NCBI RefSeq assembly: GCF_001445655.1
Contig: NZ_LNBE01000004.1
Span: forward strand, 620,001-684,000
Source: Streptomyces roseifaciens
Lineage (GTDB): Bacteria > Actinomycetota > Actinomycetes > Streptomycetales > Streptomycetaceae
Length of the DNA stretch: 64,000 nt
Reading direction: 5' to 3'
The position numbers were made by a program, and so were the translations under genes. The notes below the pieces were generated by a model, which had not been told where the DNA came from, searched no databases, and saw only the letters and a program-made list of their open reading frames with translations. Of the stretch, positions 49,619 through 59,070 are shown in pieces (the first letter of the stretch is position 1; every line of letters starts with the position of its first letter).

Positions 49619-50491
49619 ATGACGACGACGCATGCCTCGAACACCCCCGACAGCAGCCGCGACCCCAAGGCGCTGTACGGGGGCAAGGGATCCCGGCGCA
49701 TCACCGTCCGCGACATCGCCGCCGCCAAGGTGCGCGGCGAGAAGTGGCCCATGCTCACCGCGTACGACGCGATGACCGCCTCCGTCTTCGACGAGGCCGG
49801 CATCCCCGTCCTGCTCGTCGGCGACTCCATGGGCAACTGTCACCTCGGCTACGAGTCCACCGTGCCCGTCACCATGGACGAGATAGCCGTCCTCTCCGCC
49901 GCCGTCGTCCGCGGCACCAAGCGCGCCCTGATCGTCGCCGACCTGCCCTTCGGCTCCTACCAGGAGGGCCCGGTCCAGGCGCTGCGCAGCGCCACGCGGC
50001 TCGTCAAGGAGACCGGCGCGAACGCGGTCAAGCTGGAGGGCGGCGAGCGGTCCGCCGAGGCGATCAAGCTGCTGGTCGACGCCGGCATCCCGGTGATGGC
50101 CCACATCGGCCTCACCCCCCAGTCGGTCAACGCCTTCGGCGGCTACCCCGTGCAGGGCCGCGGCGAGGAGGCCGCGCAGCAGCTGCTGCGCGACGCCAAG
50201 GCCGTGCAGGACGCGGGCGCCTTCTCCGTCGTCCTGGAGCTCGTCCCGGCCGGGCTGGCCGCCGAGGTCACCCGCACCCTGCACATCCCGACCGTCGGCA
50301 TCGGCGCGGGCTCGCAGTGCGACGCGCAGGTGCTCGTGTGGACGGACATGGCCGGCATGACGTCCGGCCGCGTGCCGCGCTTCGTCAAGCAGTACGCGCA
50401 GCTGCGGGAGGTTCTCGGCGGGGCGGCGCGCGCCTTCGCGGAGGACGTGGTGGACGGTGCGTACCCGGCCGAGGAGCACGCTTTCCACTAG
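49619..50491 (+). CDS. panB: 3-methyl-2-oxobutanoate hydroxymethyltransferase
   Basis: A 290-residue TIM-barrel enzyme of pantothenate synthesis that adds a hydroxymethyl group from methylene-THF to alpha-ketoisovalerate. Motifs include [40 protein letters not shown], the Mg ligands in [47 protein letters not shown], and the catalytic Glu in [10 protein letters not shown]. The C-terminus is complete. About 25 N-terminal residues precede the domain, as in other actinomycetes. It is monocistronic. Confidence 0.97.
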   Translation: MTTTHASNTPDSSRDPKALYGGKGSRRITVRDIAAAKVRGEKWPMLTAYDAMTASVFDEAGIPVLLVGDSMGNCHLGYESTVPVTMDEIAVLSAAVVRGTKRALIVADLPFGSYQEGPVQALRSATRLVKETGANAVKLEGGERSAEAIKLLVDAGIPVMAHIGLTPQSVNAFGGYPVQGRGEEAAQQLLRDAKAVQDAGAFSVVLELVPAGLAAEVTRTLHIPTVGIGAGSQCDAQVLVWTDMAGMTSGRVPRFVKQYAQLREVLGGAARAFAEDVVDGAYPAEEHAFH

Positions 50492-50504
50492 GCGGCTACC
50501 CGCT

Positions 50505-50540
50505 GACAGGTCACCGACAAACCCCTGTCGGTGACCTGTC
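50505..50540. promoter_or_regulatory. Long inverted repeat between panB and the ABC exporter
   Basis: GACAGGTCACCGACA (50505-50519) and TGTCGGTGACCTGTC (50526-50540) are perfect 15-bp arms around AACCCC. Each arm contains a GGTNACC core. It starts 14 bases after the panB stop and ends 37 bases before the ABC ATPase start. It is either an operator for the exporter or a panB terminator; no T-tract follows. Confidence 0.7.
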
Positions 50541-50576
50541 GGTGCGTTGTCAGTGGCTGCTGGCACTGTGGTGGGC

Positions 50577-51611
50577 ATGACGCGAAACGACACCACACGA
50601 GGGGCGGGCAGCGGCGGGAACGCCGTCGAAGTCCGCGGCCTCGTCAAGCACTTCGGGGACACCAAGGCGCTCAACGGCGTCGATCTCGACGTACGCGAGG
50701 GCACCGTCCTCGGCGTGCTCGGGCCCAACGGCGCGGGCAAGACCACCCTCGTGCGCTGCCTGTCCACGCTGCTCCGGCCGGACGCGGGCACCGCCCGCGT
50801 CGCGGGGTACGACGTGGTGGCCCAGCCCCGCCAGCTGCGCCGCGTGATCGGCCTGACCGGCCAGTACGCCTCGGTGGACGAGAAGCTGTCCGGCTTCGAG
50901 AACCTGTACATGATCGGCCGGCTGCTGGACCTCTCCCGCAAGGACGCCCGCCGCCGCGGCGAGGAGATGCTGGAGCGCTTCTCCCTCACCGAGGCCGCCA
51001 AGCGCCCCGCCGGGCAGTACTCCGGCGGCATGCGCCGCCGGCTGGACCTCGCCGCCTCCATGATCGGCCAACCGGCCGTGCTGTATCTGGACGAGCCCAC
51101 CACCGGCCTCGACCCCCGCACCCGCAACGAGGTGTGGGAGGAGGTCCAGCGGATGGTCTCCGAGGGCGCCACCGTCCTCCTCACCACGCAGTACATGGAG
51201 GAGGCCGAGCAGCTCGCCCACGAGCTCACCGTCATCGACCGCGGCCAGGTCATCGCGGGCGGCCGGGTGGACGAGCTGAAGGCGAAGGTCGGCGGGCGCA
51301 CCCTGCAGATCCGCCCGGCGGACCGCGCCGAGCTGCCCCGCATGGTCGGCGCGCTGGCCCAGGCCCAGCTCGACGGGATCGCCGGTGCCACCGCCGACGA
51401 GGCCGAGGGCGTCGTCAACGTCCCCATCATCAGCGACGAGCAGCTCACCGCCGTCGTCGCCCTGCTGGGCTCGCGCGGCTTCGCGATCTCCGGTATCTCC
51501 ACCCACCTGCCGAGCCTCGACGAGGTCTTCCTCGCCGTCACCGGCCAGAAGGCGTCCGTCCCGCAGCAGGACGCCGCCGACACCGACGCACTCCAGGAGG
51601 TCGCCGCATGA
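50577..51611 (+). CDS. Daunorubicin-resistance-type ABC exporter ATPase (DrrA family)
   Basis: A 344-residue ABC ATPase. Walker A is GPNGAGKTTLVR, signature YSGGMRRRLDLAAS, Walker B LYLDEPTTGLD, and H-loop LTTQYMEEAEQL. The C-terminal 100 residues form the DrrA-type regulatory domain (GRTLQIRPADRAELP) that couples to the permease. ATG 50577 is favoured; GTG 50547 adds ten poorly conserved residues. It is translationally coupled to the following permease. It probably powers export of a hydrophobic drug or metabolite. Confidence 0.92.
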   Translation: MTRNDTTRGAGSGGNAVEVRGLVKHFGDTKALNGVDLDVREGTVLGVLGPNGAGKTTLVRCLSTLLRPDAGTARVAGYDVVAQPRQLRRVIGLTGQYASVDEKLSGFENLYMIGRLLDLSRKDARRRGEEMLERFSLTEAAKRPAGQYSGGMRRRLDLAASMIGQPAVLYLDEPTTGLDPRTRNEVWEEVQRMVSEGATVLLTTQYMEEAEQLAHELTVIDRGQVIAGGRVDELKAKVGGRTLQIRPADRAELPRMVGALAQAQLDGIAGATADEAEGVVNVPIISDEQLTAVVALLGSRGFAISGISTHLPSLDEVFLAVTGQKASVPQQDAADTDALQEVAA

Positions 51612-52432
51612 GCGCGGCTACGCTCGGCGCGCCCGCGGCGGCGCCCGCCCACGAGGGCCGCATCGGCCTGCGGGCCAACCTGCGGCACATCGGCGCCCTC
51701 GCGCGCCGCAACATGCTGCAGATCAAGGCGGACCCGGAGTCGATGTTCGACGCCGTGATCATGCCGATCATCTTCATCCTGCTCTTCACCTACGTCTTCG
51801 GCGGCTCGATGGCCGGCAAGGGCCACGAGCAGGAGTACCTCAACTACCTGGTGCCCGGCCTGATGGCCATGCAGGGCATGAACATCGCCATGGCCGTCGG
51901 CACCGGCGTCAACGACGACTTCAAGAAGGGGGTGATGGACCGCTTCCGCACCATGCCGATAGCCCGGTCCTCCGTCCTCGTCGCGAAGATCGTGGTCGAG
52001 ATCGGCCGGATGCTCATCGCCACCGCCATCCTGCTCGGCATGGGCTTCGCCCTCGGCCTGTCCATCACGACGACCCCGCTGCACCTGCTGGCCGCGGTGG
52101 CCCTGTCCGTGGTGTTCGGCGCCTCGCTGATGTGGGTCTTCATCCTGCTGGGCCTGTCCCTGAAGACCCCGCAGGCCGTCCAGGGCATAGCGATGCTCGT
52201 CCTGATGCCGCTGCAGTTCGGCAGCTCGATCTTCGCGCCGACCGCGAAGATGCCCGGCTGGCTGGAGGGCTTCACCGAATACAACCCGCTGTCCAACCTC
52301 GCCGACGCCGCGCGGCACCTGATGCGCGGCGGGCCCGTCGCCCACTCGGTGTGGATGACGCTGGCCTGGGCCGTCGCCATCACGGTCGTGACCGCGCCGC
52401 TGGCCGTCTCGAAGTTCCGCAAGAAGACCTGA
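51608..52432 (+). CDS. ABC-2 type permease (DrrB family)
   Basis: A 274-residue, six-helix permease starting at ATG 51608, overlapping the ATPase stop (ATGA). Features are FDAVIMPIIFILLFTYVFGG, LVPGLMAMQGMNIAMAVGTG, the EAA-like NDDFKKGVMDRFRTMPIARS, and the conserved FAPTAKMPGWLEGFTEYNPL loop before the last helices. With the preceding ATPase it forms a 2+2 exporter. It ends 18 bases from the convergent giant regulator gene, so no terminator space is evident. Confidence 0.92.
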   Translation: MSAATLGAPAAAPAHEGRIGLRANLRHIGALARRNMLQIKADPESMFDAVIMPIIFILLFTYVFGGSMAGKGHEQEYLNYLVPGLMAMQGMNIAMAVGTGVNDDFKKGVMDRFRTMPIARSSVLVAKIVVEIGRMLIATAILLGMGFALGLSITTTPLHLLAAVALSVVFGASLMWVFILLGLSLKTPQAVQGIAMLVLMPLQFGSSIFAPTAKMPGWLEGFTEYNPLSNLADAARHLMRGGPVAHSVWMTLAWAVAITVVTAPLAVSKFRKKT

Positions 52433-52450
52433 GCCGGTCCCGTGTCCGCG

Positions 52451-55400
52451 TCATACGAGGGCGGTGGCCTCCTCCAGGGTGAGGCCGCCGCCCTCGGCGC
52501 ACGCGCGCTCGTACGCGGCGTCGCCGAGCACCTTCCGCACCTCGGTCTCCGTGTGCTCGCGCACCTCGCGCTCCACCGACGCCACCGGGAAGTCGGCCGG
52601 GCGCAGGCCGTCACCGGCGCCGATCAGCCGGGCCGCGCACAGCGCGTGCTCCTCGCGGGCGGACGGCTCGGCGCGCTCCCCGCCGGCCAGCCCGGCGTGG
52701 GCGAAGGCGGCGAACAGCAGGTGCGTCATCGGCAGCTGCGGCACCGCCAGCGTCGACAGCGGGTCCCCGGCCATCGACAGGGCCTTGCGCAGCCTCGGCA
52801 GGGCGTCCGCCGGACGGCCCTCCAGCGTGTCCAGCCAGGCCATCTGGCCGCACATCAGGCTCTCGAACATCACCACCGAGCGGATGCCGAAGTCCGACAC
52901 CAGCTCCTCGAAGATCTCCCGGGCCTCGGCCGTCCGCCCGGCGCGGGCCACCCGCACGCCGAGCTGCAGCCTGCCGAAGATCGCGGCGTCCGTATTGCCC
53001 TGCTCCGCCTCCGCGATGGCGTCGCGGAGCATCTGCTCGCCCTCGTCGTCGCCGACCGTCCCCGCCTCCACCAGCGCCCCGGCGAGGCGGGCGCGCAGCG
53101 CCGGCAGCTGCCCGGTCGAGCCGAGCTCCCGGACCTGCTCGACGGCCTCCCGGTAGTCCTCGGCCGCCAGGCCGAACTGCCCGCGCCGCTCGTGCACCTC
53201 GCCCAGGCCCGTCAGGCCCTCCGCCACGCCCCAGGAGTCCCCGAGCCGCCGGAAGATCCGTACGCTCTCCTCCGCGTCCGCGGTGGCCTGGTCCAGCCCG
53301 CCGGGCTGGTCGTTGAATATCTTCGAGCGCAGCTGCAGCGCGTGGCCGAGCTCCCACTCGTAACCCAGCTCGCGGCAGCGCGCGACGATCGTGTCCAAGC
53401 TCCTGTAGAGCGCCTCGAACTCGCCGGTCATGAGGAAGGCGAAGAAGACGATGAAGCCCGGCACGCGGCAGGTCTGCGGCTGCCCGTCCGCGTAGGCCGC
53501 GGAGATGCCGCGCAGTCTGCGCTGCATCTCCGGCGAGTGGATCAAGGCCATGTCCGTGATGCTGACCAGCCGCGTGAGATGCACCCCGCGCCGTGCCTCC
53601 GCCAGCAGCTCGGGCGGCATCGGGGGCGGCTGCTCGGTGCAGGTCACGTACAGCGGCGCGACCGGGGCGACCGGCCCGGCGAACGGATCGGGGCCCATCG
53701 CGCCCACGACCTCCGCCCAGTGCGCGGCATCCGCGCGGTGGTCCCTGAGCTGCCAGAACCAGCCCATGGACAGCACCAGGCACAGCGCCTCCTGCTCGTC
53801 CTGCGCCGCGACGGCGCGCCGCAGGGCGGTGCGCAGGTTGTCGTGCTCCAGCTCCAGCCGCTCCAGCCAGACGCCCTGGGCCGGGCCGCGCAGCAGCGGG
53901 TCCGCGGTGCGGGCCAGCTCGCGGTAGGCCAGCAGGTGGCGGCGCTCGGCGCCCGCCCGCTCGCCCGCCTCGTCCAGCCGCTCGGCGGCGTACTCCCCGA
54001 CGGTCTCCAGCAGCCGGTAGCGCATCTCGCCGCCGGCCGAGGGCTCGGCGACCACCAGCGACTTGTCGACGAGCGAGCCGAGGAGGGCGGCGACGTCACG
54101 GGCCCCGACGGCGCCGGGTACGGGCGGGGTGCCGGCGCCAGTGCCGGTGCCCGGGTCCTGACCGTCGGAACACACCTCCTCGGCGGCCGCCAGGTCGCAG
54201 CCGCCGGAGAAGACCGACAGGCGGCGCAGGACGGCACGCTCGGGCCCGTCGAGCAGGTCCCACGACCAGTCGACGACGGCGCGCAGCGTCTGCTGGCGCG
54301 GCAGGACGGTGCGGCTGCCGGAGGTCAGCAGCCGGAAGCGGTCGTCCAGGCGGTCGGCCAGGGTGCGCGGGCCGAGCAGCCGCAGCCGGGCCGCGGCGAG
54401 CTCGATGGCCAGCGGCAGCCCGTCCAGACGGCGGCAGATCTCGGCACACGCCTCCGGGTCGTCCTCGATGCGGAAGCCCGGGCGGGCCGCGGCGCCGCGG
54501 TCGGCGAGCAGCCGCAGGGCGACCGTGTCGGGCAGCGGCTCCACGGGCCGCACCGCCTCGCCGGGCACGCCCAGCGGCTCGCGGCTGGTGGCGAGCACGG
54601 TGACGCCCGGGCAGTGGGCGAGGAGCGTCTCGGCCAGGCGGGCCGCGGCGTCGACGACGTGCTCGCAGTTGTCGAGGACGAGCAGCATGCGGCGCGGCGC
54701 GCAGTGCTCGGCGAGGCGCGCCAGCGGGTCCGTCGCGGAGGCGTCACCGGCGGCCCGCAGCCCGTCGGCGGTCGTCCGCACCACGGTCTCGCGGCCGCCG
54801 AGCGCGGTCAGCACCGCCTCGGGCACGGTGGCCGGATCGTCGACGGGCGCGAGCTCGGCGAACCACACGCCGTCGCTCCACCCGCCCCCGTCCCCGGCAG
54901 CGGCCTCGGCGGCCTCCAGTGACAGCCGCGTCTTCCCTGCGCCCCCGGGCCCGAGCAGCGTCACCAGCCGGTGCGCGCGCAGATCGCCCCCGATGGCCGC
55001 GATGTCGTCCTCCCGCCCGACGAAGGAGGTGAGCCGGACACGGAGGTTGCCGGGCGGGTACGGCCGGTCGTGCGGCGCCGTGGTGCCGCGTGTGCCGATG
55101 CCGCCGGGGCGCTGCACGCCGTCCGGCCCGGGCGCGTGGGGCGGGCCCTGCGGCGGCGCCGTGCCGTCCGCGGTCGCGCCGTCCGTCGCTCCCCGGTCCG
55201 GGTTCAGGAGTTCTGCGTGGAGGGCGCGGAGTTCCGGGCCCGGGTCCGTGCCCAGGCGGGTGGAGAGGTCGTTCGCGATGTCCGCGTACGCGGCGAGCGC
55301 CTCCGCCGGGCGCCCCGCGGCCCGCAGGGCGCGCAGCCGCACGGTGTGCAGGGGCTCGTCCAGCGGATGCTCCTCGCACAGCGCGGCGAGCTCCGGAAGG

Positions 55401-55915
55401 ATCTGCTCCGCCCGGCCGAGGGCGACCGCGGCGGCCAGTTGCGTGCGGCGGGCGTCCAGGCGGCGCGCCTCGTAGCGGACGGCGAGGGCCGCCCGGCCCG
55501 GGAGGTCGGCGAGGACGGGCCCGCGCCACAGGGCGAGGCCGGTGCCGAGCAGGTCCGCGGCCTTGGCGGGGTCGCCGTCGGCGAGGGCCCGCGCGCCTTC
55601 CTCCGCGAGCCGCAGGAAGCGGTGCAGGTCGACGTCCTCGGGCGCGGCGCAGAGCCGGTAGCCGCCGGACGCCGAGGCGACGGCGTCGTGCCCGACGGCC
55701 CGCCGGAGCCGGCCCACGAGGGCCTGCAGGGCGCCCGCCGCGTCGGCGGGCGGCTCGTCGCCCCAGACCTCGTCGATCAGCGCCTCGGCGGTGCGCACGC
55801 GCCCCGGGTGGAGGGCGAGCGCGGCGAGCAGGGCGCGCAGCCGGGCGCCGCCGAGGGCGGCGGGCCGGCCGTCGCCGGAATGGACCTGGGTGGTGCCGAG
55901 GATGCCGTAACGCAC
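52451..55915 (-). CDS. AfsR/SARP-type regulator with BTAD, NB-ARC and TPR-like domains
   Basis: A 1154-residue regulator starting at GTG 55915. Residues 1-90 are an OmpR-like winged helix (RYGILGTTQVHSGDGRPAAL, LIDEVWGDEPPADAAGALQA). The BTAD domain follows (about 95-245: DVDLHRFLRLAEEGARALAD, PELAALCEEHPLDEPLH). After a Pro/Gly linker comes an NB-ARC ATPase with P-loop GPGGAGKTRLSLE, LLVLDNCEHVVDAAARL and GLPLAIELAAARLRLL. The C-terminal half is helical TPR-like repeats. These proteins activate secondary metabolism or export in response to nucleotides or partner proteins. It is convergent to the ABC exporter. Confidence 0.93.
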   Translation of the reverse strand: MRYGILGTTQVHSGDGRPAALGGARLRALLAALALHPGRVRTAEALIDEVWGDEPPADAAGALQALVGRLRRAVGHDAVASASGGYRLCAAPEDVDLHRFLRLAEEGARALADGDPAKAADLLGTGLALWRGPVLADLPGRAALAVRYEARRLDARRTQLAAAVALGRAEQILPELAALCEEHPLDEPLHTVRLRALRAAGRPAEALAAYADIANDLSTRLGTDPGPELRALHAELLNPDRGATDGATADGTAPPQGPPHAPGPDGVQRPGGIGTRGTTAPHDRPYPPGNLRVRLTSFVGREDDIAAIGGDLRAHRLVTLLGPGGAGKTRLSLEAAEAAAGDGGGWSDGVWFAELAPVDDPATVPEAVLTALGGRETVVRTTADGLRAAGDASATDPLARLAEHCAPRRMLLVLDNCEHVVDAAARLAETLLAHCPGVTVLATSREPLGVPGEAVRPVEPLPDTVALRLLADRGAAARPGFRIEDDPEACAEICRRLDGLPLAIELAAARLRLLGPRTLADRLDDRFRLLTSGSRTVLPRQQTLRAVVDWSWDLLDGPERAVLRRLSVFSGGCDLAAAEEVCSDGQDPGTGTGAGTPPVPGAVGARDVAALLGSLVDKSLVVAEPSAGGEMRYRLLETVGEYAAERLDEAGERAGAERRHLLAYRELARTADPLLRGPAQGVWLERLELEHDNLRTALRRAVAAQDEQEALCLVLSMGWFWQLRDHRADAAHWAEVVGAMGPDPFAGPVAPVAPLYVTCTEQPPPMPPELLAEARRGVHLTRLVSITDMALIHSPEMQRRLRGISAAYADGQPQTCRVPGFIVFFAFLMTGEFEALYRSLDTIVARCRELGYEWELGHALQLRSKIFNDQPGGLDQATADAEESVRIFRRLGDSWGVAEGLTGLGEVHERRGQFGLAAEDYREAVEQVRELGSTGQLPALRARLAGALVEAGTVGDDEGEQMLRDAIAEAEQGNTDAAIFGRLQLGVRVARAGRTAEAREIFEELVSDFGIRSVVMFESLMCGQMAWLDTLEGRPADALPRLRKALSMAGDPLSTLAVPQLPMTHLLFAAFAHAGLAGGERAEPSAREEHALCAARLIGAGDGLRPADFPVASVEREVREHTETEVRKVLGDAAYERACAEGGGLTLEEATALV

Positions 55916-56053
55916 GGCCCCATTCTCTCCCGGGCCCGTACCGGCCGGGTTACGGCCCGGAGGGGCGGAGGAAGTACCGTCACCCGGTACGTCCGCCGCA
56001 GCCGCCCGCCCGGGCGGCCCGGCGGGGCCGCCCACCTCACAGGAGCAGAAGCC

Positions 56054-56857
56054 ATGCCGACAGCGACCCGCGGCGAACGGCGCGTGAGTCCCGTCTTCCT
56101 CGCCCTCGTCGCCATCATGGGCGTCTCCATATGGGCGGTGTGGACGGACTTCTCGGCGAGCCCCGGCTTCGCCGTCTTCCTCTTCGTCGTCTCCGGCTGG
56201 GTCGTCTCGCTGTGCCTGCACGAGTACGCGCACGCGCGCACCGCCCTGCACGGCGGCGACCTCACGGTGGGCGCCAAGGGCTATCTGACGCTCGACCCGC
56301 TGAAGTACACGCACGCGATGCTGAGCATCGTCCTGCCCGTCATCTTCGTGATCATGGGCGGGATCGGCCTGCCCGGCGGCGCGGTCTTCATCGAGCGGCA
56401 CCGCATCCGCGGCCGCTGGAAGCACAGCATGATCTCGGCCGCGGGCCCGCTGGCGAACGCCGCGTTCGCCGTGGTGGTCACCGCCCCGTTCTGGCTCGGC
56501 GCGATGGACGGCGTCCCGGACCACTTCCGCTACGCGCTCGGCTTCATGGCGCAGCTCCAGGTGACCGCCGCGATCCTCAACTTCCTGCCGGTGCCGGGCC
56601 TGGACGGCTACGGAGTGGTCGAGCCGTGGCTGTCGTACAAGGTGCGGCGCCAGGTGGAGCCGTTCGCGCCGTTCGGGATACTGGCCGTCTTCGGCTTCCT
56701 GTGGATCCCCGAGGTCAACCACGCGTTCTTCGACATGATCGACGCGGTGCTGCGGTTCCTCGACGTGACGGCGTGGGACACGTACTGGGGCCAGGAGCTG
56801 TTCCGCTTCTGGCAGGGCACGCCGGACATCCCGCCGCTGTCGGGCATCGTCCTCTGA
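56054..56857 (+). CDS. Site-2 protease family membrane metalloprotease
   Basis: A 267-residue membrane protein starting at ATG 56054 behind AGGAG. The zinc motif HEYAH (HExxH) lies in helix 2 near residue 56 (VVSLCLHEYAHARTALHGGD), and the third ligand is in the NFLPVPGLDGYG motif near residue 180. Five to six helices are present. This rhomboid-like S2P M50B form is widespread in actinobacteria; such enzymes cleave membrane-embedded anti-sigma factors or unknown substrates. A shared terminator follows (56904-56935). Confidence 0.9.
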   Translation: MPTATRGERRVSPVFLALVAIMGVSIWAVWTDFSASPGFAVFLFVVSGWVVSLCLHEYAHARTALHGGDLTVGAKGYLTLDPLKYTHAMLSIVLPVIFVIMGGIGLPGGAVFIERHRIRGRWKHSMISAAGPLANAAFAVVVTAPFWLGAMDGVPDHFRYALGFMAQLQVTAAILNFLPVPGLDGYGVVEPWLSYKVRRQVEPFAPFGILAVFGFLWIPEVNHAFFDMIDAVLRFLDVTAWDTYWGQELFRFWQGTPDIPPLSGIVL

Positions 56858-56903
56858 GCCGCCGGTCCGACGGGCGTCGATCCATCGATCCGAGGCACGC
56901 GAA

Positions 56904-56935
56904 AGCCCCAGGCCCCCCCGTGTGGGCCCGGGGCT
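56904..56935. terminator. Bidirectional terminator
   Basis: AGCCCC-A-GGCCC and GGGCC-C-GGGGCT form a stem of about 11 bp with one mismatch and an eight- to nine-base loop, between the convergent protease and P450 genes. Confidence 0.75.
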
Positions 56936-56950
56936 GGTCTCACGCCGCGC

Positions 56951-58171
56951 TCACGCCGCGTCCCAGGTGACCGGGAGGCTGTGCACCCCGTAGATGTTCG
57001 AGTGGGTGCGCAGCGGCACCTCCTCGGCCGGGACTGCCAGGCGCAGCGCCGGGAACCGGCCGAAGAGCGCCGGCAGGGCGACCCGCATCTCGACGCGGGC
57101 CAGCTGCTGCCCCAGGCACTGGTGGATGCCGTGGCCGAAGCCCAGGTGCCCGGTGGCCTTGCGGTGCAGGTCGAGGGCGTCGGGGCCGGGGAACCGGAGC
57201 GGGTCGCGGTTGGCGGCCTGGAAGGAGAGGGTGACGCTCTCGCCGGCCTTGATCAGGTGACCGTCCAGCTCCACGTCCTCCAGCGCCGTCTTGATGCCGG
57301 TGTGGGCGATGGTCAGGTAGCGCATCAGCTCCTCGACCGCCTGGTCGGCGAGATCCGGGTCGCCGCGCAGGGCGGCGAGCTGATCCGGGTTCTGCAGGAG
57401 GGCGAAGGCCCCGTGGGCGATCATGTTGGCGGTGGTGTCGAGGCCGGCGCCCAGCAGGAAGCTGCCGAGGCCGGCGAGTTCCTCGTCGGTGAGGTCGCTC
57501 GTCGTCAGATCGCTGAGGATGTCGTCGGTGGGCTCGGCCCGCTTGGCCGGCACCAGCGTGTGCAGGTACTCCTGTATCCCGCTCATGGCTGCGTACATCT
57601 CCTCCTCGGAGGAGCGCATGTCGGTCAGCGTCAGCGTGTGCCGCTGGAAGACGTCGCGGTCGGCGTAGGGCACGCCGAGGAGCTCACAGATCATCAGCGC
57701 GGGGATCGGCTGGGCGAAGGCCTCCATCAGGTCGGCGGAGGAGCCCCGGCGCTCCATGGCGTCCAGGTGCTCGGCGGTGATCTGCTCGACGCGCTCGGTG
57801 AGGGCCCGCATCCGGCGGACGGTGAACTTGCCGGCGAGCAGCCGCCGGTAGCGGGTGTGCTCGGGGGCGTCCAGCCCCGTCATGTCCCCTATGGGCGCCG
57901 GGGGCATGCCGCCTTCGGGCAGGCCGGGCAACTCGAACGGGAAGTGCATGAGCTCGTACCGCGAGCTGAAGCGCGAGTCGGCCAGGATCGCGCGGATCGT
58001 GGCGTGGCCGGTGGCGAGCCAGCCCAGGTGGCCGTCCGGGTAGCGCATCCGCGTCAGCGGCTGCTGTTCGCGCAGCTCGGCCAGTCCGGCGGGCGGGTCG
58101 AAGGGGCAGCCCGCGGGGCGGGTCGTCGGCAGCGCTGCCAGGGGCTGGGCGTCGGGCAGTTCGCGTTCCAT
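56951..58171 (-). CDS. Cytochrome P450
   Basis: A 406-residue bacterial class I P450. The heme loop is [15 protein letters not shown] with the axial Cys. The I-helix oxygen-activation motif is [12 protein letters not shown], a variant with Gly-Leu-Asp before Thr-Thr. The K-helix ExxR is EELMRY. It should hydroxylate a small natural product with ferredoxin partners encoded elsewhere. It follows the DrrAB-like pair in the same direction with a 107-base gap, which contains 7-base GTGCGGT-like repeats, so it may share their operon and act on the exported compound. Confidence 0.95.
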   Translation of the reverse strand: MERELPDAQPLAALPTTRPAGCPFDPPAGLAELREQQPLTRMRYPDGHLGWLATGHATIRAILADSRFSSRYELMHFPFELPGLPEGGMPPAPIGDMTGLDAPEHTRYRRLLAGKFTVRRMRALTERVEQITAEHLDAMERRGSSADLMEAFAQPIPALMICELLGVPYADRDVFQRHTLTLTDMRSSEEEMYAAMSGIQEYLHTLVPAKRAEPTDDILSDLTTSDLTDEELAGLGSFLLGAGLDTTANMIAHGAFALLQNPDQLAALRGDPDLADQAVEELMRYLTIAHTGIKTALEDVELDGHLIKAGESVTLSFQAANRDPLRFPGPDALDLHRKATGHLGFGHGIHQCLGQQLARVEMRVALPALFGRFPALRLAVPAEEVPLRTHSNIYGVHSLPVTWDAA

Positions 58172-58278
58172 GGAAGTCCTCCGGTTGCAGAGTCAGAGTG
58201 CAAGTGCGGTGTGCGGTGTGCAGAGCGACGTGCGACGTGCGGGTGGACGTACAGGTGGACGTGTGGTGGGAAGGGGGC

Positions 58279-59070
58279 CTACCGCCGGGTTCCGCGGTGG
58301 AAGACCGCCCGGGCCCACAGGTAGCCGGCCAGGCTCAGGCCCAGGCACCAGGCGAGGGCGGCGATGCCGCTGTTGCCGATCTCCGTGCCCATCAGCAGCC
58401 CGCGCAGGGTCTCGATGACGGGGGTGAAGGGCTGGTACTCGGCGAACCAGCGCAGCCCGGTCGGCATCGACTCCGGCGGCACGACGGCGCTGCCGAGGAA
58501 GGGCAGGAACGTCAGCGGCAGGGGCACGTTGCTGGCGGTCTCGGGGTTCTTGGCCACCAGGCCGATCGCGGCGGACAGCCAGGTGAACGCCAGGGTGAGC
58601 AGCGTCAGGAGGCCGGCGGCCGCGAGCCACTCGACGGGCGTGGCGTCCGGCCGGAACCCGATGAGCAGCGCGACGCCGACGACGACGGTGATGCTCGCCA
58701 TCGTCTGGATGACGCTGCCGACGACGTGCCCGGTCAGGAACGAGGCGCGGGAGATCGCCATGGTGCGGAAGCGGTTGACGATGCCCTCGGTCATGTCGAC
58801 GCAGACGCTGACCGCGGTGGCCACGGCCCCGGAGGTCGCGGCCATCAGGATGATGCCGGGCGCGACGTAGTCGATGTAGTCGACGCCGCCCTTGGGCGCC
58901 CCGCCGATGCCGGTGCCCAGGGCGCCGCCGAAGACGTAGTTGAAGAGGAGCAGCATCATGACGGGCATGACGACGACCGAGATCGTCATCGACGGGTAGC
59001 GCAGCGCGTGCTTGAGGTTGCGCCGCAGCATCGTCCGCGCATCGCTGACGGCGTGGGACATGGTGCTCAT
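58279..59070 (-). CDS. ABC-2 type permease (DrrB family)
   Basis: A 263-residue, six-helix permease starting at ATG 59070, overlapping the ATPase stop by four bases. It contains MTISVVVMPVMMLLLFNYVF, YVAPGIILMAATSGAVATAV, the cytoplasmic EGIVNRFRTMAISRASFLTG, and the PPESMPTGLRWFAEYQPFTP loop. It forms the membrane half of a drug exporter with the upstream ATPase. It is paralogous to the permease at 51608-52432, but sequence details differ enough that the two exporters are not a recent duplication. Confidence 0.92.
   Translation of the reverse strand: MSTMSHAVSDARTMLRRNLKHALRYPSMTISVVVMPVMMLLLFNYVFGGALGTGIGGAPKGGVDYIDYVAPGIILMAATSGAVATAVSVCVDMTEGIVNRFRTMAISRASFLTGHVVGSVIQTMASITVVVGVALLIGFRPDATPVEWLAAAGLLTLLTLAFTWLSAAIGLVAKNPETASNVPLPLTFLPFLGSAVVPPESMPTGLRWFAEYQPFTPVIETLRGLLMGTEIGNSGIAALAWCLGLSLAGYLWARAVFHRGTRR

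Noticed and set aside
55916..56722. Upstream extension of the giant regulator frame to over 1400 codons
   Set aside because: That part is antisense to the site-2 protease gene and has no family character; the winged-helix domain begins at GTG 55915.
50577..59070. The two DrrAB-type exporters as a recent segmental duplication
   Set aside because: Gene order is alike but protein and DNA sequences differ throughout, so they are old paralogues.
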